Origin: Treponema sp.
GTDB lineage: Bacteria > Spirochaetota > Spirochaetia > Treponematales > Breznakiellaceae
Length of the DNA: 46,393 bases
Direction of reading: 5' to 3'
Assembly: GCA_009781915.1 (NCBI GenBank)
Contig: WQUW01000006.1
Coordinates: forward strand, 1 to 46,393
This document shows, in pieces, positions 36,489 to 44,337 of the stretch. Numbering within the stretch: the stretch's first letter is position 1; the number at the start of each line of letters is the position of its first letter. Below the pieces are notes generated by a model. It saw nothing but the letters and a program-made list of their open reading frames with translations. It was not told the origin of the DNA and ran no database searches. The translations under genes and the position numbers were made by a program.

Positions 36489-36845
36489 TCATTCGTCAAA
36501 ATCGTCGTAGTCCACATCTTCTTCGTAGTCGTAGTCGTCGTCCTCGTCTTCATAGTCGTCGTCGTCAAAGTCGTCGTCGTCGTCATCGAAGTCGTCTTCA
36601 AAGTCTTCGTCCATGTCGTCGAAGCTCTCGTCTTCGTCCATATCGTCCTCCACATCGCCGTCTTCATCATCAAGGAAAAAGACAGGTGAAAGGGCTGACG
36701 GAAGACCCTCCTCCTGCCTGCCGTAAGGGTCGAACCCGGCGCCCGCTGAATAATCGTCCCCAAGGGGCACTAGCGAAAGCTGGGGCAACAGCGCCGCGTT
36801 GGGCAGCGTGTGCGCGTGGTCATGCATGGTATCATCCGGAACCAT
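36489..36845 (-). CDS. Small protein with extremely acidic low-complexity C-terminus
   Basis: DDEDGDVEDDMDEDESFDDMDEDFEDDFDDDDDDFDDDDYEDEDDDYDYEEDVDYDDFDE tail; GAC/GAT/GAA-rich on minus strand. Confidence 0.6.
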   Translation of the reverse strand: MVPDDTMHDHAHTLPNAALLPQLSLVPLGDDYSAGAGFDPYGRQEEGLPSALSPVFFLDDEDGDVEDDMDEDESFDDMDEDFEDDFDDDDDDFDDDDYEDEDDDYDYEEDVDYDDFDE

Positions 36846-36989
36846 AGTATTCTCCAAAAAACGAATTTTTATTGGTTTCTTTATGAACATAAAGGACGAA
36901 TTAAGTATTTGTCAACAGGTTTCCTCCGCCAATTCACATTTTTTTCCCTATTTTTTTATGGTTTTGTCCGGTTATAATGGGAATGGCGT

Positions 36990-37940
36990 ATGAAAGAAAA
37001 AACGGCGCGGGTTTGCGGTATCCAGGCCCCCTGCAAGATAAATCTGCACCTCTGTATAGGGGAAAAACGGCCCGATGGCTTCCATGACGTGGCAAGCGTT
37101 TTCGCGGCCCTTGCCCTGTCCGATACCCTGCGCTTTGAGCGTGCCGGGCCACAGGGGGTAAGCGTCCTTGATGTGAACTGCCGCAGGCCGTGCGGGGCAA
37201 TTCCGCCGGAAGACAACCTTGTGTTAAAAGCGGCTGCTCTTTTCCGGGAGCGCACCGGCTTTGCTGGCGGCCTGCGTATCCGGCTGGACAAGCGTGTGCC
37301 CGTTGGGGCGGGGCTGGGGGGGGGCTCTTCTAACGCGGCATCGACCCTATTGGCCCTGAACGCCCTTGCCGGGGCGCCCCTTTCTGGAAATGAGCTTACG
37401 GAGTTGTCCGCCACGCTGGGCAGCGATGTCCCGTTTTTCCTTGCAGGCGGGGCCGCTTTTGTAAGCGGGCGGGGCGAAGTGGTAGAGCCTGTCAAGGCCC
37501 CCGCGGGGTTATGGGTTGTCCTTGTAAAGCCGCCTTTTTCCAGCGATACGAAAACGGCATACCGGCTTCTTGACGAGGCTAGAGAACACGGATGCTGCCG
37601 GGAGCCGGGCCGGGAGCAGGCTACGCACGCGCCGTCCAAGGACGTGCTAATCCGGTCTTTGGAGGGCGGCCCCGGAACATGGCCGTTTTACAATGATTTT
37701 TTGCCGCTTTTCCTGCGGGAAGACGGGGCGGAGGCCGACGCGTACCGGGCAATTCTGGAAGGTCTGCGGCAGGCGGGCGCTTCCTTCGCGGGGCTTTCCG
37801 GCTCCGGTTCCTGCTGTTTTGGAGTGTTTGTTACGGAGAAAATGGCAAAAAATGCCGAAAAAGAGCTTAAGGGAGCGAAAAATGACGTGAATTTGACTTT
37901 TTTTCTTGCACGAAAGGCCAAAATCGTATTAGAATACTAG
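36990..37940 (+). CDS. ispE: 4-diphosphocytidyl-2-C-methyl-D-erythritol kinase
   Basis: APCKINLHLCIGEKRPDGFHDVASVF..RVPVGAGLGGGSSNAASTLLALN..AGLSGSGSCCFGVF. Confidence 0.95.
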   Translation: MKEKTARVCGIQAPCKINLHLCIGEKRPDGFHDVASVFAALALSDTLRFERAGPQGVSVLDVNCRRPCGAIPPEDNLVLKAAALFRERTGFAGGLRIRLDKRVPVGAGLGGGSSNAASTLLALNALAGAPLSGNELTELSATLGSDVPFFLAGGAAFVSGRGEVVEPVKAPAGLWVVLVKPPFSSDTKTAYRLLDEAREHGCCREPGREQATHAPSKDVLIRSLEGGPGTWPFYNDFLPLFLREDGAEADAYRAILEGLRQAGASFAGLSGSGSCCFGVFVTEKMAKNAEKELKGAKNDVNLTFFLARKAKIVLEY

Positions 37941-37982
37941 TGCGTGACATTTTCAGAATGCAACAAAGGAAGGGGAGACGCC

Positions 37983-38264
37983 ATGGAAATTACAGACATT
38001 CGGATTCGCAGAGTGGTAGGGGAAGGAAAGCTGAGAGCATATGTAACGATTACATTTGACGACTGCTTTGTGATTCACAATGTGAAAATCATCGAGGGAA
38101 AGAGCGGGGTCTTTATCGCCATGCCGAGCCGAAAAACAAGGGTAGGGGAGTACAAGGATGTAGCTCACCCCATTAGCCCTGAGTTCCGGGCGGAGCTTCA
38201 AAAAACGATATTGGACAGGTACGACATGGGAAACGGCGAGGACGATCAGACTCTGGAGATATAG
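37983..38264 (+). CDS. spoVG: SpoVG family protein
   Basis: [52 protein letters not shown]. Confidence 0.96.
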   Translation: MEITDIRIRRVVGEGKLRAYVTITFDDCFVIHNVKIIEGKSGVFIAMPSRKTRVGEYKDVAHPISPEFRAELQKTILDRYDMGNGEDDQTLEI

Positions 38265-38344
38265 CGCCGCCACCCTCGACAGCGCCCGCCCTGCCGCGCA
38301 CAGCCTTTCCCGAACAGCCGTGGAGGACTCATGCCCTCTGCGGA

Positions 38345-38404
38345 GCCCCCCGATAATGCCCCGCCGGGCACTAGGCCAGAGGCTCATGCGCGGCGGCGGG
38401 GACT
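38345..38404 (-). repeat. GC-rich palindromic repeat element, copy 1
   Basis: Reverse complement reads gtccccgccgccgcgcatgagcctctggcctagtgcccggcggggcattatcgggg, matching copy at 46221. Confidence 0.75.
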
Positions 38405-38443
38405 CCTTGACAAAAAACCGTATTCAGGGGATTGTTAATACCG

Positions 38444-38926
38444 ATGTACACTGTAAAATGGATCGAATCCTTGCGGGCTTTTTTCGCCAACCCCATCATT
38501 TTGTCCGCCCTGACAAGCTGGTTTTTGTCGCAGCTTATAAAGGGGATAATCGCGCTCCTGCAGGTGCGTAAGCGCAGCGCTCTGGAGATTTTGGAGACAC
38601 TCGTCTGGCGTACCGGGGGAATGCCCTCAAGCCACGCCGCAGTGGTGGGAGCTATGACGGCGGCCGTGGGCTTTAACGAGGGGATTGGCTCCAATCTCTT
38701 CGCCGTGTCCCTTTTTGTCGCCATGGTAGTCATGCGTGACGCGATGGGAGTGCGCCGCTCTTCGGGACTGCAGGCGCGGGCCCTTAACGTGCTGGGCAAG
38801 CAGACGGCGGAAAAGACGGGCATTGAATTCCATCCCGTAAAAGAGATTAAGGGCCACGCCCCTCTGGAGGTAATCGCGGGCGCGTTATTGGGCGTTTTCA
38901 TCGCCGCCGCCTACGCATGGCTGTAG
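38444..38926 (+). CDS. DUF212 / divergent PAP2 family membrane protein
   Basis: NPIILSALTSWFLSQLIKGI..TGGMPSSHAAVVGAMTAAVGFNEGIGSNLFAVSLFVAMVVMRDAMGVRRSSGLQA. Confidence 0.92.
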   Translation: MYTVKWIESLRAFFANPIILSALTSWFLSQLIKGIIALLQVRKRSALEILETLVWRTGGMPSSHAAVVGAMTAAVGFNEGIGSNLFAVSLFVAMVVMRDAMGVRRSSGLQARALNVLGKQTAEKTGIEFHPVKEIKGHAPLEVIAGALLGVFIAAAYAWL

Positions 38927-38933
38927 GGCTCCC

Positions 38934-40382
38934 GTGTTCCGCGGCTTCCCCGTTGTTCCCGTGGCGGCGTCCGTACTTTGCGGGGCCGTGGCGTTCCTGC
39001 TTTTCAAGTTAAACCTTCCCTCCGATTTCGGCCCCGGCGGGGGCTTTGCCGTCCTCGTGTTCGATGAAACACAGGACGACCGCCATATCCGGGAAACGCT
39101 CGCCTTTGGGGGGCTGGACGGCCTTATTTCCAAATCGTCCCAGAACGTTCCCATAGACGATTTCGGCTCCCTGCGCATGGTTCCTCTGGATACCTTCCGG
39201 GACGCCATCGAGCCCTTCGACCCCAGGGACACCGGGTACGCCGGACGGCTGAAAAGCTTTTTCGTACAGGACGGGCAGCGTTTTTTTTTCCTCCCCGTTG
39301 ACAGCGCCCGCGCGGGCAGCGCCGCCAGCCTGGACAGGCAGGTCGCCGCCCTTTTACCCGGCGTACCGTTTACCCTCGCGCTCCCCGGTGAAAGGCCGCC
39401 CCCTCTCCGCTATTTCCCGCTGCTGGTCGCCGCGAGCCTGGCCGCCCTGTGCGTTTCCCGCCACAGGCGGTTTTTCGCCCTGGGACTTGCCGCGCTGCCG
39501 GCCCTCGCCTATAGCGGCCCGTTCGCCTTTCCCCTCGCCGCCGCCCTGTGCGCCGTTCAGGAACTGCTTAGGGAGCCCGTGGGGGAACTCGCCGCCGCCC
39601 GCCGCTACGGACGCCGCGATTACGCCGGCTACGGCTTTGCCGGACTGTGGGAAAAACTTACCCCCTTCAGGCTAAACTGCCTTCTAGCCCTGCTGTTTAC
39701 CGGGCTTTTCGCCCTTTTTTCCGCCCTTGCCGGGCTTTCCCCCGTCCTTACGGCGGCGGCCCTTGCAGCTTTGTGCCTTCCACGCGCTCTGGCCTTCCGC
39801 CATGACTCGCGGCCGGCAGGGGAACGCCGCAGGCTCCCGTTTACCCCCGCTCCGATGACCCCCTTCAGGGCGCGGACATTTTCGCTTTTCCCCGTATTAC
39901 TGCCTTTTGGCCTTGCCTCGGCATTGGCGGTTTTTTTGCCCGCCGTTGTGCCCGGCAATTCCCCTTCGACCCAAAACGAATCCCCGCTTAACCTTGCCTA
40001 CCTTGTAAGCGCCGAAGAATACTACCAGCATACCGAATTTCAACTGCTTTTTTCGTTCTCCCGGCTGGATTGGGGCCCTGAAGCCGGTCAGTGGCCCCTT
40101 ATTCAAGAACCGTTTCTGCGCTATTATTTGGGAGAGGACGGACTAATTGCGGGAGCGGCGGACAGCGCCGTAAGTTTTCAGGCGGCCCCTCCCTTTCCGC
40201 TGGAAAAGCTTACGCGCTTTCTGCTACACTATGACAGTACCCCGAACCGCGGGTTTCAAGCGCCGGGGGCTTTTTTATTCACGGCAAAGGAATTGATGTT
40301 GGCAGCTATGATTTTAACAGCATGGGCGCTGGACTTGTTTCAACAGGCGCTACGGACACGGCGGGGGAGGCCCCTCTCTTGA
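38934..40382 (+). CDS. Uncharacterised multi-pass membrane protein, overlapping the start of the rnfC-like gene
   Basis: 482-aa ORF with several hydrophobic helices and a soluble region; no recognised family. Confidence 0.7.
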   Translation: MFRGFPVVPVAASVLCGAVAFLLFKLNLPSDFGPGGGFAVLVFDETQDDRHIRETLAFGGLDGLISKSSQNVPIDDFGSLRMVPLDTFRDAIEPFDPRDTGYAGRLKSFFVQDGQRFFFLPVDSARAGSAASLDRQVAALLPGVPFTLALPGERPPPLRYFPLLVAASLAALCVSRHRRFFALGLAALPALAYSGPFAFPLAAALCAVQELLREPVGELAAARRYGRRDYAGYGFAGLWEKLTPFRLNCLLALLFTGLFALFSALAGLSPVLTAAALAALCLPRALAFRHDSRPAGERRRLPFTPAPMTPFRARTFSLFPVLLPFGLASALAVFLPAVVPGNSPSTQNESPLNLAYLVSAEEYYQHTEFQLLFSFSRLDWGPEAGQWPLIQEPFLRYYLGEDGLIAGAADSAVSFQAAPPFPLEKLTRFLLHYDSTPNRGFQAPGAFLFTAKELMLAAMILTAWALDLFQQALRTRRGRPLS

Positions 40383-41710
40383 CAGCCGCGAACTCCGGAC
40401 AAAAAGTGTATTCCTTCCCGAGGGGCGGCATCTCTTTCACAGACCCGTGGGCCCCGCCGCGGGATTCCTGCGTTACCGCGTTCCTCCCTTCCCTGTCGAT
40501 AATCCCCCTCGTTCAACATTCCGGGGAGCGTTCCTACCCCGTTGTCCAAGTCGGCGAGACGGTGAAGGAAGGAATGTTGATAGGCCGGGGCCGGGGGGCG
40601 GGATCGGCGAACATTCACGCCACCGTTCCCGGACGGATTATCCGCATGGTCTCGTACCGGAATACCGCCGGGCAGGTTCAGGACGGCTTCGCCATACGGA
40701 TGGAGGGGGGCTTTGAAAAGCTGGGAAAACGGGGGGAGGTCTTCCCGTGGGAAGGGATGCTTCCCTACGACATCCAGCGCGCCATCGCCGAGTCGGGCGT
40801 TGTAGAGATGGAAGGCTCAGGCAGGCCCGTATCGGACATCATTTCTTCCCTCCGCTCGGCCCCGCAGCCTGTAACGCTGGTGGCCCGCTGCGTGTTTGAC
40901 GACCCTTGGCTTGCCGCCGATTACGTCCTTTGCCGACAGCGGGCTGTGGCGGTAGCCGAAGGGGCCGCCATTACCGCCCGTACCTGCCGGGCCAGCCGGA
41001 TCGTCTACGTTGTCTCCCACAAAGAAAAAGAATTGGGGCAGAGCCTACAGGACGCCGGGAGAAAGTGGGGGATTCCCTCGACCATAGTTCTGTCCGGCTC
41101 CCGCTACCCCCAGCGCAACCGGCGGGAACTGGAGCTGGTTCTTGGCGAGTACGGCAAAAAAGAGGGCGTGGAACTCGGTTCCCTGCTTATCTTGGGGCCC
41201 GCCACGCTTGCCGCCGTTTTCGATGCCGTAAAGTTGAAAAAACCCATACTGGAACGCTATGTCGCCGTGGGAGGGTCGGCGGTACAGCGGCCCCAAGTTA
41301 TGAAAGTCAGAATAGGAACCCGTGTCGGAGAGCTGTTTGCCGAATGCGGCGGCTTTCGCGGGCCTCCGCACAGGATAGCCTGCGGGTCGCCCTTGCGGGG
41401 AAGGCAGATTGTGGACTTGGACGAGCCGGTCGTGAAAACCACCTTCGCCGTGTTCGCCCTTCTGCGGGATTTCCGCCGGGAAAGCCGGAATAACTGCATC
41501 GGCTGCGGCGAATGTAGAACCGTCTGCCCCGTGGGTCTTGACCCGGAGGAGTTTTACAAGGAAATTATTGCCGGGACAGGCCCCGCCTTCGCCGCGAGGG
41601 ACGCGGGCAAGCCGGTAGAATGCCACGGGTGTTGTTGCTGCGAAGTCGTCTGCCCTTCACGCCTGCCCCTTAGCGCCACCATAGCGGCCTTCGCCGCGGG
41701 GGGGAAGTGA
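40379..41710 (+). CDS. rnfC: RnfC-like protein with degenerate nucleotide/FMN-binding motifs
   Basis: GGISFTDPWAPP..; Fe-S motifs CIGCGECRTVCPVGLDPEEFY and CHGCCCCEVVCPSRLPL. TTG at 40379 overlaps the previous stop; ATG 40322 is an alternative. Confidence 0.85.
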   Translation: MTAANSGQKVYSFPRGGISFTDPWAPPRDSCVTAFLPSLSIIPLVQHSGERSYPVVQVGETVKEGMLIGRGRGAGSANIHATVPGRIIRMVSYRNTAGQVQDGFAIRMEGGFEKLGKRGEVFPWEGMLPYDIQRAIAESGVVEMEGSGRPVSDIISSLRSAPQPVTLVARCVFDDPWLAADYVLCRQRAVAVAEGAAITARTCRASRIVYVVSHKEKELGQSLQDAGRKWGIPSTIVLSGSRYPQRNRRELELVLGEYGKKEGVELGSLLILGPATLAAVFDAVKLKKPILERYVAVGGSAVQRPQVMKVRIGTRVGELFAECGGFRGPPHRIACGSPLRGRQIVDLDEPVVKTTFAVFALLRDFRRESRNNCIGCGECRTVCPVGLDPEEFYKEIIAGTGPAFAARDAGKPVECHGCCCCEVVCPSRLPLSATIAAFAAGGK

Positions 41711-42657
41711 TGCCCGCCAAGAAAGTTCAGGCAGTGCTTGAAAGAGGCCGGTTTCATGAACCGCAGACAAGCCTTGCCCGGCGGCCCGCGGCGGCCCGTA
41801 TGTGGATTGTAAGCCTGTGCGCGTTTTTGGTCGTGATCCAGTCATCGCTCGGCGATTCTTTTTCGTCCCTTCTGGTGGCGGTGTGCGCCGTAGCCGCCGC
41901 AGTCTTGACCGAGGCCCTGCTTCTTAACGGGGACAAAAGGGCACAGTCCCTGAAAGACGGCAGCGCCGTGGCTTGTGCGCTGATTCTCGTCATCCTTCTG
42001 CCCAACCAGATTTCGCCGCTTTACGCCGCCGCGGGGGCCGCCTTCGCGATGGCGGTAGTAAAGCACAGCTTTGGCGGCCTTGGCTCCAACTGGCTTAACC
42101 CCGCCGCCGGAGGCTGGCTTTTTGTCCGGTTTTCATGGCCCGCCTCTTTTCAGGCGGCGCTCGATGGATCGCACCTTGCGCCCCTCGCGCGCTTTGCCGG
42201 GGATTCCGGCTACGGCTACATGGACATACTCGCGTCCCCCTTCCCCGGCATAATCGCCGACCGGGGAGTTCTGGCCCTGCTGGCCGCAGCCGTAATCATT
42301 ACGGCGCTGCGGATAAACCGCGTCTGGATTCCGCTGGTGTATGTGGCTGTTTTTAGCCTTCTTGTACGCCTGGCCGGGGACGCGCCCCACGGGTGGGGAG
42401 GCGAGAGCGTCCTTTTCGCCCTAGGCTCCGGGGGAACCCTCGCGGCGGCGTTTTTCCTCGTCTGCGATCCGGCTACCGGAGCTAAATCCGCCTGCGGCGG
42501 CGCGCTCTTGGCGGCGCTGGCGGCATCGCTCGCCGTTCTTTTCCGCTTCTACGGCGGCGAGCCTTACGGGGCGTTTTTCGCCGTGGTTTTCGCCAACGCC
42601 CTGTTCCCGCTGGTGCGGGTTTTCGAGCGCTTAAAGCTTTACAAGAGGTATTCATGA
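41707..42657 (+). CDS. rnfD: RnfD-like membrane protein lacking the canonical SGAT flavinylation motif
   Basis: SLKDGSAVACALILVILLPNQISPLYAAAGAAFAMAVVKHSFGGLGSNWLNPAAGGWLFVRFSWP..FFLVCDPATGAKSACGG. Confidence 0.85.
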   Translation: MMPAKKVQAVLERGRFHEPQTSLARRPAAARMWIVSLCAFLVVIQSSLGDSFSSLLVAVCAVAAAVLTEALLLNGDKRAQSLKDGSAVACALILVILLPNQISPLYAAAGAAFAMAVVKHSFGGLGSNWLNPAAGGWLFVRFSWPASFQAALDGSHLAPLARFAGDSGYGYMDILASPFPGIIADRGVLALLAAAVIITALRINRVWIPLVYVAVFSLLVRLAGDAPHGWGGESVLFALGSGGTLAAAFFLVCDPATGAKSACGGALLAALAASLAVLFRFYGGEPYGAFFAVVFANALFPLVRVFERLKLYKRYS

Positions 42658-43097
42658 ACAGCGAAGATACGGCCCGGCTAAAGGACAGGGCGGCCCTTGC
42701 CGGATGGATAGCGGCCCTTGTCCTTACAGCGGCCATCGCGTGGTTTTTTACGCAACCGCTCAGGGACTACGCCCTTTTCAACGTGGTCAATCAAGCCCTC
42801 CAGCAGTCCGGGGATTCCCGCAGGCTGGACGCGCCCGTGCCTTCCGGCGCGCTTTCTCCGGGCGTGTCAAGGATTGGGTTTTGGTATACCATGACCGGTA
42901 TGCCCGCGGGAACCAGAGTGTTTGTGTTCGCGTTCATCGCCGGAGGAACCTTCTTCCCCTGCGCCGCCGTTGTGTCGCCGGAAGGAACGGTAGAAGAGTT
43001 TATCCCCCTTAACAGCCACGCCCGCAGGATGCTTGCCCAGACCGCTCCCGAAATCGTAAGGCTCTACGCCCGGCGCATCGTGGGGGCCGGGCCATGA
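42654..43097 (+). CDS. rnfG: Short RnfG-like protein without an FMN-attachment region
   Basis: Position in the operon between rnfD-like and rnfE-like genes, N-terminal TM, 147 aa. Weak sequence match; called mainly by synteny. Confidence 0.6.
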   Translation: MNSEDTARLKDRAALAGWIAALVLTAAIAWFFTQPLRDYALFNVVNQALQQSGDSRRLDAPVPSGALSPGVSRIGFWYTMTGMPAGTRVFVFAFIAGGTFFPCAAVVSPEGTVEEFIPLNSHARRMLAQTAPEIVRLYARRIVGAGP

Positions 43098-43744
43098 AGC
43101 GCCGCTTTGCCTCTCATGTGTTTTGGGGCGCTCATTCGCCCCTTTCAACGCTTTCCGGCGCGGCCCTTGTCATTATGGCATCGTCCCGGCTTTCCTTCGC
43201 CCTGATCTGCGCGGCGGCGCTGTTGTGGGTCTTTGGGCTTACCTCGCTCGTGTTTTCCTCGGCGAAGGCGCTCTTGCCCGTCCGGGGAAAACAGGTGGTA
43301 CTTCTTTTCCTGTCCGCCTTTTTTTGCGGCATATTTATCCTGTTAGCCGGCATCTTCAGCCCCCTGTTAATTCTGGGGACGGGCTTTTTCCTTGTCCTCG
43401 TTCCCCCCTACTGTCTGGGCTCCGGTTTTTTTGAAAACTCATTCCCCGTGCCGCCGCCTGAGGTTTTTTCCAGAGCCCTGCTCGAAGCCGCCGCCCTTTC
43501 CGGCGTTATCATCGCCGCCGCCCTTATCCGCGAGCCTTTGGGCATGGGAACCCTCTCGTTCCCGGCGGGCGTCCACGGATCGGTGGAGATTTTTGACATT
43601 AACCGGGACGGCGGGTTTGCCCCAATCCGGTTTCTTTCGGCGTCCGCCGGAGGGCTCGTTCTGCTTGGGTACGCCGCCGCCCTGTTTGACCATGTACGGC
43701 GGCGTGGCGGCAATGCCCCGCGCGAAGAGGAGGAAGGTCTATGA
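43094..43744 (+). CDS. rnfE: RnfE-like membrane protein
   Basis: Multi-pass protein with IREPLGMGTLSFPAG-like RnfE/NqrD C-terminal motif; synteny. Confidence 0.75.
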   Translation: MKRRFASHVFWGAHSPLSTLSGAALVIMASSRLSFALICAAALLWVFGLTSLVFSSAKALLPVRGKQVVLLFLSAFFCGIFILLAGIFSPLLILGTGFFLVLVPPYCLGSGFFENSFPVPPPEVFSRALLEAAALSGVIIAAALIREPLGMGTLSFPAGVHGSVEIFDINRDGGFAPIRFLSASAGGLVLLGYAAALFDHVRRRGGNAPREEEEGL

Positions 43745-44337
43745 TGTACTTGGCGGCGCTAGCGGTGTTTTCCGGCCTTTCCCTTAACCTCCTGTTATCG
43801 TTTGCCCTTGGCATTTCCGGCAAGGCCGCCTTTGGGGATACGTCCAGCCGCCCGCTTCCCCTCCTTCAGCTTGGCCTGTTGTTTGTCTCCGTCCTGTTCC
43901 TCTGGATGTTCTTTTCCGCCCTGCTGCCCCCGTTCTGGAGGGGATTTTCGGTGTACTTCCTGTTCTTCCCCGTGTCGGCGCTGGCATGTATGGGCCTTGA
44001 ATCCCTCGCCGCGCGGGCGCTTCCCAAAACCACAGGCGGCAGGGAAAAGGTGTTCTCCGCCTTTACCGCCTATGACGGCCTTGTCCCCGCGTCGCTCGTG
44101 CTTACCTTTACCCTTGCCGGAACCTTCGCCGGAGCCGTGATTCTTTCGCTCTTTTTCGCCTTGGGAAACCTCGCAGCGACCCTTGTCCTTAACGAGATAC
44201 GCCGCAAATCCACGCTGGAACGCCTGCCCCGGTGCCTGCGGGGAAGTCCGCTCGTTCTTATCTCGATGGGGCTGTTGTCCCTTGTTTCCGTCTCCGTGGC
44301 CGGAATATGCTTTAGAATACTGGAAGCGCTGCGATGA
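43741..44337 (+). CDS. rnfA: RnfA-like membrane protein
   Basis: Six hydrophobic segments; C-terminal RCLRGSPLVLISMGLLSLVSVSVAGI resembles RnfA [25 protein letters not shown]; synteny. Confidence 0.75.
   Translation: MMYLAALAVFSGLSLNLLLSFALGISGKAAFGDTSSRPLPLLQLGLLFVSVLFLWMFFSALLPPFWRGFSVYFLFFPVSALACMGLESLAARALPKTTGGREKVFSAFTAYDGLVPASLVLTFTLAGTFAGAVILSLFFALGNLAATLVLNEIRRKSTLERLPRCLRGSPLVLISMGLLSLVSVSVAGICFRILEALR

Noticed and set aside
36473-36763. Thr/Met-rich ORF (TTTTTLTTTTMKTRTTTTTT) overlapping the acidic tail in a shifted minus-strand frame
   Set aside because: Out-of-frame reading of the GAC/GAT repeat tract.
38401-38440. TTGACA (38407) with TTAATA (38435) as a promoter for the DUF212-rnf block
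   Set aside because: Spacer of about 22 nt is too long for a standard sigma70 promoter; not supported.
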